This document shows positions 24,455 through 37,600 of a stretch of DNA of 64,000 nucleotides, piece after piece (the stretch's first letter is position 1; the number at the start of each line of letters is the position of its first letter). The DNA comes from Aplysia californica (taxonomy: Eukaryota > Mollusca > Gastropoda > Aplysiida > Aplysiidae). The DNA is taken from positions 690,452 to 754,451 of the forward strand of contig NW_004797323.1 in the NCBI RefSeq assembly GCF_000002075.1. The letters run 5' to 3'. Made by a program: the position numbers and the translations under genes. Under the pieces are notes generated by a model, which worked only from the letters and a program-made list of their open reading frames with translations, was not told where the DNA came from and did not search any database.

Positions 24455-25200
24455 GCACGAGCCAAGCGCTTCATCGTCGCACGCAAAAGACTTCAGTTCG
24501 ATTCCCGTATGGGGAGAAATTTTTACTGAGAACTAGGGCTGGATCCTGCTCGTCAAATTTGAGAGTGGCGATTCGCGATTCAGTCGGCTTCAATGAATCG
24601 CGAGTACGCGAGCGCTCGTGGAGCTGTGGCGGAACGCTGACTGAAACAGAACAGTGTCATATCAACGCCTCTTGGCGAGCGCGAGTCCCACTCTTGCTGT
24701 TCCGCCATCCTCTCCGCCCCACACCCTTTGTTGCGCTGCTCTATCAACTGACGTCAATTAGTGACCCCCATAAATCCCCCCCCCCCCAACCCCACCATTC
24801 CCTAAAACAATGGCTCCATAAAATTCCTTCTGTCTATTGGTTGGACCCCGTTCATTTTGTTTTAATAGGGGGGTTGGACTATACCATCTTTTGTAAAATA
24901 AGGGGAGCCATACCAAGTGTTCCGTTCCGTTCTTGCGCTCGTGACTCGACTCAGCAGTAGGTTAAACAAGCCACAAGGTGGTGACAGCGACAGGGGAGTG
25001 AATCGGGAATCGTTTGGCGATACTGTTCCGTGTTCCACTGAAGTGAATCGGGAATCGCGTTCCGCAGGAAAGAGTGACGATTCAGTTCCGTTCTCGCGCT
25101 CGTGACCCAGCCCTACTGAGAACCTCCGTCTTTCTGCTGGGGCGTTGTTCCCTTTCAGCCCAGGTTGGCCCTGACATTGGGTTGAAGTAGGCCTAGCCTG
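24455..25200 (+). mobile_element. tRNA-like SINE interrupted by the hAT element
   Basis: CAGTTCGATTCCCGTATGG (B box) before the insertion and CTCCGTCTTTCTGCTGGGG after it, matching the order in the 14925 copy. Confidence 0.55.
24534..25115. mobile_element. 582-bp nonautonomous hAT-type element with perfect 8-bp target duplication
   Basis: Ends TAGGGCTGGATC and GACCCAGCCCTA; CTGAGAAC flanks both sides at 24526-24533 and 25116-25123. Eight-base duplication and TAGGGxTG-type ends are hAT hallmarks. A 169-codon ORF at 24451-24960 crosses its left border and resembles nothing. It interrupts a tRNA-like SINE. Confidence 0.85.
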
Positions 25201-26439
25201 TCTCCTAAATGTTCTGTATTATGTCACTGTGAGTGTAACACATCTACAAAATAGGTTACATACATACGATACAAAAGCCAATCACAACGACCCCTGGAGT
25301 TTTCCATTTTAGGGTAATCTAAGTCAACTTATTCTTATTACTACCAGAAACCTAGGTCTCTGTTACTGCAATACCACGCTCCCTCTCACTTATCCATTCG
25401 CTTAGAAGCTGATCAACGGCGGGAAGTTAAAAATAACTTCAGCTCTCTACGCCTTGCACCAAAACAAGCCCAGCCTCTCCCTTCCTCCACGGTTCAAAGT
25501 TCACACAGCGAACAGTACTGTCTTGCTGTTTGAACACATCGGACTGTCTTGTCGCCATCAAGACGGTCCTACGCCATCGAGCCCGTGCCGCTCGTTCGGT
25601 GTATCGAGACAGTAGGCCTACAAGTCAGCAGGTCAGGTTTGGAGCTTGTCCTGGGGCAAATCTCTAGGCCTAGCGCAAATCAGTACTGTGTGAATTGTGG
25701 GGCCTGTGGCCGCGGACGGGACTTGAGGCTTACGCAGGCCTTCGATTAATCGAGTAAACTACAGCGCCACGCCGCGCAGTGACTCTGTGGGCGAGATCTC
25801 TCACTCTCCCCCTCTCTCTTTTTCTGACGTAAGTGGCTTCGCGGATTGCAAGCAGGGTGGGGATGATGAGGGGGCCTGACACGAGTGGCTTCGCAGATTG
25901 CTCGTTGCTGTGGACTTGAAGTTTAGACTAGACCAAGGAGGTTACAGTTTGCGCTAGACTCAACCTATCATGCTGGTGATTTGATTTGATGATTTGACCT
26001 AGTGATTTGAGGCTTGTGACTTGAACTAGGGGCTTGTGAGCACGAGCGGGTTTGCTACCGGGGTACAGCCCTACCAATTTGTCCTATAGTTTCAAACTTA
26101 TTCATATGAATAAAATTATTCTTGTTGATAATTTTATAAAGGCACTGCTCGATTGAAATTATGACATTGTTCTTTTCTTCAAATTCAAATTGTCTTTATT
26201 GATTCCTCCTCCAACTCCAAAATGAAGGAAAAACAATCGTTCATCGAAAAGACTCTTCATTTAGATGTGGGCCTCGAAACTAGATTATGATTTATGTCTG
26301 TCCGTCTAGATCTAGACTTAGGCCATATAGATCTAGAAGAACCTAGGTTTACCCTGAGCCAAAAGGGTGCTGAAACTTTCCGAATTCACAAAAGATTTCC
26401 CCTACATGGTCTCTTTACTTCGTGACTTTGTTCCCGGTT

Positions 26440-26793
26440 ACCGGGTCTGTATACAGTCCCATTTTTAAATGTCTGAATATTCAGATACTTCAGTTGTGGT
26501 TGGGGCAACGTTCCCAGACTATACTTCATTTGAAAATACATTCAAAAGATATTGCGAGAAAACAAGACTTCTCGACCTTGGCAGTAACCTATTTTGCATT
26601 TAGTCACCCAGCAAAAAACTAAAATCCTTCATGCAACCCCCCCCCCCCCCCCTTTCACACCTTACACTCACATATATGCACACTCACGAGTCACTCCATT
26701 CGCTTATTATCAACAAATCTTGAGAATGGAAACCGTTCAGAGAAATAGAGTTCAAGTTTATTTTCCCGAACGTTTGGAGAAATAGAGTCGGCC
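26440..26793 (-). mobile_element. truncated copy of the 1045-1578 MITE
   Basis: Reverse complement of roughly 1045-1420, including the poly-G/poly-C run and the terminal arm ending GTCGGCC. The other arm is missing. Confidence 0.75.
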
Positions 26794-27024
26794 AAAATTT
26801 TGATAGTTTAGCCCTCCGAACAGTACATCTGCGTGTGTGCAGGTTTAAAGTCTAAAAGTAAGAATTTACCAAATTTAATATAGTTTAGATACGCTTAAAT
26901 AATGGTGCATGACTAGTTTTTATAGTGTTCAAAGCAACCGATTGAGAAAGATAGACTCTGTGTGACGGTGGTAGTGTGATGGGATAGTTTTCAAGAGACT
27001 CACAATGAATAATGGGCCTTTGGA

Positions 27025-27110
27025 GAGATAATAATAATAATATATAACATTTATATAGCCCATTTCCAAAAAAGTAGCTCAATGCGCTTTACATTGGAAT
27101 ACTCATTTTC
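27025..27110 (-). mobile_element. LINE 3' end fragment
   Basis: Reverse complement reads AAAGCGCATTGAGCTAC ... CTATATAAATGTTATA with an ATT tail, the common CR1/L2-like 3' end. Confidence 0.5.
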
Positions 27111-28028
27111 AAATCCTTTCTTTTCATGCAATATTATGCACACTCTTCTTACACGTACGTGCGCGGACTATTTTCATTTAGACACAGGCACAGAACGACT
27201 AATTTTTTTTTAAATATTAAAAAGTGTTCAGTTTTTAATTGTGAAGACTACATAACGTACTCCCATGTTTGGAAGGCTAGAAACCCACCTGTGCCTTTCG
27301 TCAGGGTCTTTGGGGATACCATAGATTTTGATTTTCTCCCCATTTTTGTTTGGCTGGCATTGTCAGTTTTAGATAAAGTGAGTTATTTCTTCCCATGCTA
27401 TAATTATAATAATCTCTTGAAAACCACCCTGTCACACAGTGTCTAGCCTTTGCAATGCATCATTAATTTTAAATGCATCATTATTTGGAATGATTTATGA
27501 ATCTATATTATATGAATAAATAATAAATTTGTATACTTTTGTAGACACAGAAGAAGTGCTGACATCACATGCAACATTAAAATGAAAGAGAAACCATGTC
27601 AACAGTTTTATTAACATGCTCATCATGATCTGGTGTAAGTTATTTTCTTTCAAGTCTTTGTGATACTGAGCTATGCTATGCCCACTCAGCACACTTAATG
27701 TTTCAGAGTAGACACTGCTTTCTCAAATAAATATATTCACTTCTGGAATAGGGGAATTACCTGTCTGTTTTTGGCAACTATACAACTGTTGTTTGTGTTA
27801 AAGTAAGGAACGCAAGTTTTTCATGAAACTTTCTGCATTGCAGACTTCCTGCCGGACCCAGAAATAAAAAAAATTGTCCAATGTTGACAGTGCTGAAATA
27901 TCGAGGAAGGGGCTGTAAGAAGGATTTTTATGTCTTTACTCTTCTCTTTCAGTTACTGGGTTGCTGAGTTTTTTAAATGTCAGTTGTTCTTTAATATGTT
28001 GATGTTATTGAATACTTTTTCTTTTCAG

Positions 28029-28104
28029 GTTTTGCTGGACTGATATAAAAGTCCTAGGTAATAGATTTTGAGAGCTAATTCTACAATCAAGATACATTGA
28101 GAGA
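28029..28104 (+). other. possible CEP192 5' UTR exon
   Basis: Bounded by ctttttcttttcag at 28028 and by GAGA|GTAAGT at 28105. The next acceptor, ccccag at 28662, lies two bases before the start codon. Supported only by splice consensus. Confidence 0.3.
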
Positions 28105-28663
28105 GTAAGTCTTGTGATGCCATACTGGTTCTGGAGTGTCACAAACTGTGTGAAAAAGTTTTGTACCAACGCCTAGGTATGAATTCTCTTTATGATTTGC
28201 CTTTTGTTTGAAAAAAAAAAGCTATCATTTTAATTTATTCAATTGGTATTAAGGACAGGTTTCACTGCTATTTCAATGGCTTGAAAGTTATTCGAAGAAC
28301 TGAATACACACAATATGTACACACAATATGTCTGTGTAATTTTGGGTGGGATGACATACAAGTATAAAGGCTAGTTATCTCTGAATATTTGAAATTTGGC
28401 ATTTTATAGAGAGTAAATATAATGTAAGAATATAATATTAATGTCAATGTCAAGCTCTTTAAATCACTTTGTTGCCTTATGTGTCTTTTAAGTTTAATGT
28501 CAACAGAGGTTTAAGGCAAAGATCCCTCTCCTGCTTGGTTTCATCTTTATTTAAAAATGTATGTTTTGTCTTTGATTATCAGAGTTTCCTAATCAGTCAA
28601 TTTAGGGTATCAGATAAAATATTGAGATGAATGCCTTTGTAATAGAAAGAATTTCTCCCCAGA

Positions 28664-31600
28664 ATGGCAAAGAAGGGTTCAGATACGAGTCCTGTTATCG
28701 ATGACACTCTCATTAGCTATGACAGGCACACTTCAATTGTTTCTGAACAAACCTTGGCCTTTACCCCTGCTCCAATTGCAGCTTCAACGGCACACAAAGA
28801 TAGAAGGTATAAACTAAATAAGGATGTATCTAATATCTGTGTTTGTTGAATTAATGTCATTTTGAAACTACCACAAAAGGCACATTTTATTTAATTTACA
28901 GCACCGAATAAGAAGTAAGATTCTGTTGGAGTTAAAAGTATACTATACTTTCAAAGACTGTTCTTTCTCACTCAGAGTTTCAAAGATTTGTGTCTGTGAT
29001 TTTGTGGTTGGTGCTTCACGGTGCTCGTAGAAGACAGGAATTCAATTTCTGAGTGGGGAAAGCTTGTTTGGTTTGGGGTTTTTCGGGATAAATTCTGGTT
29101 GTTGTTTCCGTTTCCTCTCCTCTGTGTTATGGTTTTCTTTCTCCAGTTGAATAGTTGAATGTGTATATTCTCAGTACATGTGTGTGCAGTTTTGTCCACT
29201 GTCATTTTCCCGTGGAAGAATGCAAAGATGTTACTAATGATATGCTTGTAATGTAAGTTATATAATTATTCTATAAAATGCTTTTTTTTTACATTTCAGA
29301 CGAAAGCAAGATGTGATGGTTGATTATGGTGGGTCTTTCATCAACAATACCAAACTGGACTCACCTGAGGAAGGGAGGGGGAGGTAAGAACAAGACATAC
29401 CTCCATGCACACCCCTGTCAATATTTTGTGCTTGTGGTGATAGTTATTGTAATTGTAGTCTTCGGTACTGTCTTTTTTGGCAGAGCTTGGAAGGTGGGCG
29501 GTTGGAGAGTGCTCTGGTGCGTTTTGCTCCTTTCCTATCAAACATCTGTCGGCCTTATCTCCCCTTTCGTCTTTTTTTATGTTTGTTACTCTCTTGTAAC
29601 AACACCTCTAATCTTCTGGCGCTCATATGACCTTATGCAGTTGCGAGCGCCGTAAAACCTCTACTAAAAAAAAGAGCTTGGAAGTTAGTATTGTGTGTGG
29701 AGCAAAAATGAGTAAGCTTCAAGTTGAGTTCGTCTGTGTCATGCCACTAACAGGGCAGGTGCTTTACATTGTCAGTTTCTGTAAATTTCCTAGATGTCTT
29801 CAACATTATATATATATATTGTAAAGTTCAAATGTAAAAGTTGTTGTTTGGGTGGTTGGCGTTTGCTCTGGTATGGTTTGCTTCCTCTTTCCTATCAAAC
29901 ATCTATCGTCTTTATTCCCCCCCCCTTCTTTTTATGTTTGTTACTCTCTTGTAACTCCTCTAATCTTCTGGTGCTCATATGACCTTATGCAGTTGCGAGT
30001 GCCATAAAACCTCTACTATAACAAACAAAAGCTGTTGTGAACTCTGTCCCTTTTAACTGGTCTGAGGTGGAGCTGAGTTTAGGGTCGTGAGTAGGTCCAG
30101 ATGGTTTTGATTTACAGCTTCAGTCTTGGCTAGAAAGTTTTACTTTTTTGCTAAGAATGAAGTTAAAAAGGCACTGACTGTTTTGGGAGGATATCTGATT
30201 GTAATGCTGTGTTTGGTTTCTTTTAAGGACAGGCGGGCTAACCCAGATTTCGGGGGTTTCCAGAAATCTTGATCTACACCCAAAAGTGGGCATTGCCCTA
30301 CCTATAGGAGAAGTTTGGTTTCAGTGGTGTGTATATTAGCTTGGTTATAGACAAAACTCTCCTTGTCTTTTAAAGAAACTGAACAAGGGGCAAAAACTTT
30401 ACCTTCGATTTTCTCAAAACAGCATTTTTCGGGATAGCCCCCTTGTGCTTAAAAGCGACCATATAAAATTGAGACTCAAGAAAGGTAGTTTACTTGCTAC
30501 ATTACATATTTTGATTGCGGTCAGCTGTACAATGGATGTGACAAATTTTTTTGCAGTGGCTCTACAAAACACCCTTTTCTAGAATAATGTTAAACGTGTG
30601 CAGATTACCTTTGTGAAACACGCGACTGACAATTTTTTTTTGTCCTTATTAATTTTAGTTCCAGTGATGATAGATCATCTCTTGGGCTTCTCCCTAGCAA
30701 GTACCTCGAAGGTAAGTTCATTGATTATATATAAGTGCATAAAATGTTTTGAACAATTTTGTTAAAACATTTACCTACTGCTGCATCTTGTGCTTTTCTT
30801 CTTTCTTTTTTACACTTATTCGTTTGACTTTGTAATGACATTTATTAATCTGAATCAGTGTGAAATCATCTGTTGGACAGTTTCCAATGCTTAGCATATG
30901 TGAAAACTGTTGCATCATTTGTCAAAATTACTTTCTTCAGAACAACGAAATATGCAGGTATTTTTCTAGAACACAGCTTAGGTGTGTGTCATCGCGGTGA
31001 AATCAGGCGCTCTTCAAAATAATGAATCAGGAGAAATGGACATTTTTCTGGCAGTTGGGCAATTTTAAATCTTTTTTTTTTTTAACTCAGCACCTCCTAT
31101 TGCCATTCAAAAATACATTTCTGTGTGGATTTTACTGAAAAACTTATACATAAGGCAGAAAAAATGTAAATTTGCAATTTCGAAGGACACTCAAGCTTTG
31201 GAATTCCCAGAACTTTGACAGCCATTTTCATGCTAATTTTACTCGTGACTCCAGGCGACCCCCACCTTCCTCAATTGCAAATATCTTGACTTTTGTATTT
31301 TTTTCTCCAAAAGCAAGACCATTAAACAAGCTTTAACTCTTTATCTCCGTGGGGGGGGTAGACCCACAATGCAGGGACCCGTTTTTGGTACTACTAAAAA
31401 TGACGGAAACGTCACTAAATTGGGCATTAAATCAAAACAAGTGAACCTATTTCGATAGTTCTTCATCTAAGGAATGAAATCCCGCTAATAGAGGCCTGTG
31501 CCGAAAAGTAATTTGACGTCGAAGTCGTCGTAAAGGAATGTGCCCGAGCCACTGTCAGCGGCTCACCAACACAGCAGTTCCGACCTCGAGCCGCTAGGAG

Positions 31601-34600
31601 CGGCTTGCCGGAGATAAAGAGTTAAAAAGATACTAATGTAACTCCATTGGCCCAATAATTCATGAGTACCTGATTCCACCATATCATAAAACATAATATG
31701 TCTTATATTTTATAAGACAGCAAAGAACCTTCTCTCATTATCATAAATGTGGGTGGTTGGCGGGTGCTCTGGTGTGGTTTGCTTCTTCTTTCCTATCGAA
31801 CATCTATCGTCTTTATCTCCCCTCCTTCTTTTTTATGTTTGTTACTCTCTTGTAACACCTCTAATCTTCTGGCACTCATATGACCTTATGCAGTTGTTAG
31901 CGCCTTAAAACCTCTACCAAAACTTTTTGAAATGTCCCTTTTGTTTTGCTCAATGTGCGTTACCATGTTGATCTGCCGTGGAAGCTGACTGAGAATGAAT
32001 ACTCACGTTTACTTATCTGTGAACTGTTTTGTGTAGATGTAGAAACAGATCTTCTTCGGAAGGAAAGTGTCTGTGAGTATCCTGCTCGGTGTTTCCTTCA
32101 TTTGTGTTGTGTCAAAAATAGTTTTCTTAATGGTGTTCCTGTTGGTCTTTTTTATTCATGGGTACAGGTTTTTCCTTGGTGTGTGTGTGTTTGGGGGGGA
32201 AGTGCTCACAGTAGATGATAAATGAGAACTTCTATAAATTACGTTGTGTTACACAGCATTTGCTCTGTTTTTCATTGGTCTACAAATCATTTGGAGTCTA
32301 TTAAGTAGAACTGGGTTGTGCTTTGTGCACCACGAAATCATAGTATCGACTGATGTTATTTCATTGTTTGCTTTTTGAAATTCTGTGATATAGTTTGATG
32401 TACACATTCAGTCAAATGGCTTTTTTGTGTGTGTGTGTGTGTGTGGTTTTCTTCAAACAAAACTTCCCTGAGGAAAAAAATGTCAATTTATTACAGGACA
32501 AAAATTATTTGTTTCTTTTGTGCTAAAATTTGCTGAAAAATTAATTCTTCTGAGAGTTGAGAACTAACTGCTTGATGCATTCACACTCTCTTATTTTGGG
32601 TCATGCTTGCTGTGCTTAAAGTAATTCCACGACATGTTGATTCATAAAGGTACTTGATTTTCGTTTTGTGGAGGCGTTATTGAAAGGCTGGAATTTAGAG
32701 AAATTGCAAACATCTTCATCTTGTACTCTTAGTTGATGTCCCTTCCAGCAAGAAAAATTTTTCCCGACATTTGTTTAAAAAAAACGCACAAAAAACAAGT
32801 GGTATGGAAATAAAGCCTTTTTTTTTAAAGCTTCGTCTGTAATACTTGAACAAGACCAAGTTTCCTCAACTGTATGCACATTGTGCCCAACTCCAAGGTT
32901 ATTTTTTCTTCATGTAAAACTTGTGTGTGCTGGTCCCCTTTTGTTCAAAAAGTTTCTTAACCCTATCCGTACGCCCTGGGGTCTTTTTGTATCCCCGAGG
33001 TTGTATTCTTCACATTTTAGAATACTTCTAGTACGAATATCTATTTGAAAACTTTCAGTATTTCTCCAAAAATAATTTTGACAGACTGCTATGCAAAACA
33101 TACGGATCGGATTAACGAGTAAATTTCCTCTTTGGAAAGTGGTGGCACAGAGTTCCCCACGTCGTGTGGATACAATAGTAAAACACGCCATACGGATAAG
33201 GTTAACTCAGTACATCGAGGTAGAGGGACAGAAGTCCATTGTTACAAATGGGGAAATTAATTGTCACTATTCAAGTTGCCAACGTGGGAAAGCTATTTCT
33301 GTTTCTTTAACCTATCCGTACGTCATGTTTTACTATGGTATCCATACGACGTGGGGAACTCTGTGCCACCACTTTCCAAAGAGGAAATTTACTCATTAAT
33401 CCAATCCGTACGCTTTGCATAGCAGTCTGTCAAAATGATTTTTTGAGAAATACTGAAAGTTTCAAAGAGATCTTCAAACTAGAAGTATTCTAAAATGTGA
33501 AGAATACAACCCCTGGGGTACAAACTGACCCCAGGGCGTACGGAGAGGGTTAAATACTTTCTGTTTGTGGTGCAAAACATGCTGAGCTGATTAGTTGTAG
33601 TTTGCACTTAGACTAGTAGAGTGTTTGCATGCTTTAGTTCGAGGTGTTAGAGAGGTCGGTGTGTGGTCTTGAGCACTAGTGGGTGGCAATCAGTCAAATT
33701 ATGTTAAGCTCCTGCAATTTCTCTTGTACACCATTCCTTTTTTTCTCTATTTTCACCCGCCGTCTTTAATTTTCATGTCGAACGTGTACAGTGGTTGTAA
33801 TCTATTAGTTTGCAAAAGGAATTTCCTCGCTCTTTAAAAAGATGTACATGTCCATCTGTCGTTTGCATTTTGCCGTTGTGCCTCGTCCTAACAATGCATG
33901 ACTTGAATTGTGTCAGTGTTGTATCTTTTCCTCACATTTTCACTTCTTGACCATTATTGGTGGCTGGGCTACTGCTGTTTGATTTGATGTAATATAATAT
34001 AGTCTGGGCCTTTTTATTTTTACCCATCATTTCTATTGGTATGTTTTGTTTTTTAAAATGTGGGTTGTATTGTTGTAATAGTATTTGTGTCATGACTTGG
34101 TGGAATCAGGCACTCATCAATTGTTGTGCATATGTGTGTGTGCCTAGAGTAAGATACCAAAAGTCGGATTTTGACCATTTTGAGTTAAGGGTTGTACCTT
34201 ATAAAAAATTCAATGCTGAACACAGAGGTTTTTTAACTGTTTTAAATATTTCAAGTAGTTTTTTAGATTATATTGCACATTTTGCGAGGTAGGGTATAAA
34301 AATTTGATTTTGAGAAAATGAGCTTCTAAGTTTCACAAACGTGAGAATACATGCAAGCTTTAAAAAAAAACACGATTTTTTACCTGTATTTATTCATGGA
34401 AAATTCATTTCCAATTTGGCTTTCAGTTAACATCGATATCATGAATGGAATTCAATGGTAACACATAGCAGGGAAGAGAAAACGTGCTTCAACAATAGAT
34501 TTTAACACTTGTTAAAAGCAGTTTTCATTATTTGTTTTTTTTATACCCTTGCCTCAAAATAATTCAAAATAAAACATTTAGAAGTCATATCAGTGAAAAC

Positions 34601-37600
34601 CGTTTGAGCACATTGTAAAAAAAATGTTGGATCTATCATTTTTTTAATGGAAACACATTTATTTCGGTCAAAAAAGTGATTTTTGTCATTATCATCCTGT
34701 AGCTCGAAACAGTCTGGGCCGACTTTTGGTACCTTTCTCTAGGTGCACACACATATAGAGTTATTGGTATATTAAGGTTTGTTCTTTTGTCTTGCTTTTG
34801 TTAAGAAAAAGTACCCATACATCTTGAACACAAGTCGAAATATTTGTGATTGAAAGAGATGGGGGGTCATCTGGTGTCAGCGAGAAAATCTCCACCGAAG
34901 TACGCTGATTTCCAAAGCTGTAGTGTCCTTGACAACTGTACATTTACAATTTTTTTGCTTTTGATCAATGTTTTTTAGTCAAATCGACAACGAAATGTGT
35001 TCTTAAATGGATACAAAAGGTGTTACGCTCAAAGAAAAAATTTTGGGGGTAGGGTGGGGGGGGGGGGGATTTGCCCAATGGCCAGGATAATTCCAGTTTC
35101 TTTGGTTTGATTATATTTTGACGAGGGCCAGATTTCACCAGGATGCTTCACATTTGTGTTGCCTTGCTGAGGGGTAGAACTCGAGCCGTTCTTGCTTACA
35201 ACTCAACTTCACTGTACTTCCTAACTATTTTTATCTGTTTTGATCGTTCATATGTGTACAATGTTTCTTGGTTTTATTTTATAATATTTTTTTTTAATGT
35301 TGTAAATTTTTGCGAATATCCAAAAGCCAGGTTTGCTGGAATTTTTACAAATTTTCAGAAAAACGTGTAGTTCAACGAATGGCTGATGTTAAATTTCTCG
35401 CTCTCAGACTTTCTTTTATTTAATATGGAGACTTCCATGAATGATATTTTGCACTGACCTAAGCAACAGTCCAGACATGTCACTTAGTTTCGTATATAGA
35501 GTTACAGGTGTAGAGATCTTGTGCAATTCAATATGGTGCTAAGTAACATCAATAGTTTTCTGGTTCACAGAGGAATTTGGGCTTCTATCACTAAATTCTC
35601 TTACCCAATGATAAGCTGGGCTAAATGAACAAGCAGATTCTCCACACAAATACTCTGCAACTTGTTATGATTATATCTTGGCGATTTGCCAAATTTACGG
35701 TGCATAAAGATGGTAAAATGGATGTTTTCTTTTGCGAATTTCATGTTTTTCCTCTGAGCGTTAACTTTCACTTGTTTGTGATATCATAAAATAATCGTTT
35801 GACATCAATTAAAACTCTTATGGTTGTTTGTTGGGGTTTTTTTGGTAAGTGTTTTACGGCGCTCGTAACTGCATAAGTTTATATGAGCACGAGGGACACA
35901 CCAAACATTTTCAGTTGGTAGGAAATTTTGAATTTTGCCCAGGTGGCGGCTAAAGCCTACTCTTATCGATTTTAGACCACCAAGGGGTCTTTATGGTGCG
36001 CAACGTGCACACGGGACCTCCGAGATTTTTCGCCCTTGTTCGAGAAAGCTAGGTGTAGATCTTTCCTATCAGAAGATCAGGGGTGTGGCTGAAAGACAGC
36101 AGTAAGGAGCCAAGGAGTAGCAGTTACTGCAGAAAGAGGAGGGGGCAAAGGAGATGGGGGGGGGAGGGGGCAGAAAGCGGAGACGAAAGCAGACGATAGA
36201 ACATTGCTAATGAGCTGGAAAGGAGACAATTTTGGAGAAGAAAATTTTTCCGTCACTACCCGGTTGGTTTTAGAATAGACATGTTGTAGATTTAATTATG
36301 TGTATTGCTTTTATGATTCAGGTCAATATCTTAGCTGTTAGATGTCGACTTCCTTTACTTTCAGAACCAGCTATTTGAGGATATTATATTCAAAGAAAAC
36401 ATAACAATGGCAAATTAACGAACAAATGATACATCTTTAGGCATGAAGCAAATGATTACTAGGACAATTATAACTGTACATGGGGTTCAGATGCGCAAAA
36501 TCAACGATTACTGGTGGATGAGATGAATTTATGTGCACAACAATTGACAGTGTAGTGTGGAGATCAGGCTGAACATTTTGGAACGCAGTATAATAGGGTT
36601 TGATAAGAAATAAAAATACCAGGTGAATGACCTAATTTCTAACACATTTTTAACGTTCTGTGATGAGCGTAAAATCTTACTTAAACCAAAACTAGAGGAA
36701 TTTGTTTTTGACCACATTACACTCTTCTTGCCTTTTCATCTCCTAACTCAAAAGTAGTTGTGCCGACGCCTAGGACCTTTCTCCAGGCACACTTACATTT
36801 GTGTCTCCGACTGTTTCTATTTTCAAGGGTGTTCAATGCATTTCATTCAGAAGGATGATCACCAGTGTAAGAAACGCTTGGCTTATTCGCTCTTTCTTTC
36901 TGTGTATCTGAAAGGTATGTCAGCCAGCCTGTTGCCCATGGACCCGGTCCCCGAGACTCTCAGTGTGGACGACAGTGAAGGAGGGAGGCACCTGATAGAC
37001 TCAGGGTCCTCACGGGAGCAGACGTCAGACTCACGGGAGTTGTTCTCCACTGTGAAAAAATGCCCACAATGTAAGGGAAAGTTCTGATGTGTGGATTTAG
37101 AAGCTAGACTTTGAAATAATTTTTGATGCTGTAGTATGTTCTTTATGTACACATCAGTAAAATATGATCCTCGAGGTTCAGATTTCTTTGTGGTTTTTTT
37201 TTGGTCTTTCTTTTAGTTACCACCAATCTTTTGATCTCAGAAAAGTTGCTATGTGGGTGGTTGGTGGGTGCTCTGGTGTGGTTTGCTCCTTCTTTCCTAT
37301 CAAACATATATCGTCCTGATCTCTCCTTTTTGTTTTGTGTTTGTTACTCTCTTCACTTGTAACACCTTTGATTTTCGGCATTTATATGACCTTATTGTGT
37401 TGCAAGTGCTGTAAAACTCTTACTAAAACTTAAAAAAGACTTTGAAATATTTTTTGAACCTCTAGTATGTTCTTAATGTACACATCAGCAGTAAAATATG
37501 ATCCTTTAGGTTCAGATTTCTTTGGGTTTTTTGGGGGTTTTTCCTTTAGTTATCACCAATCTTTTGATCTTGAAAAAAGTTGCTATGTTTGGTGACAATG

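Larger units (their letters stand above)
19075..28660. other. gap between divergent PIGZ and CEP192, no protein gene recognised
   Basis: Contains the MITEs, palindromes and SINEs listed separately, plus many TAGATCTAG palindromes. None of the open frames here (longest 169 codons, in the hAT element) looks coding. Confidence 0.6.

Noticed and set aside
24451-24960. 169-codon open frame
   Set aside because: Crosses the border of the hAT-type element and has no recognisable domain; the frame is a by-product of GC-rich repeat sequence.
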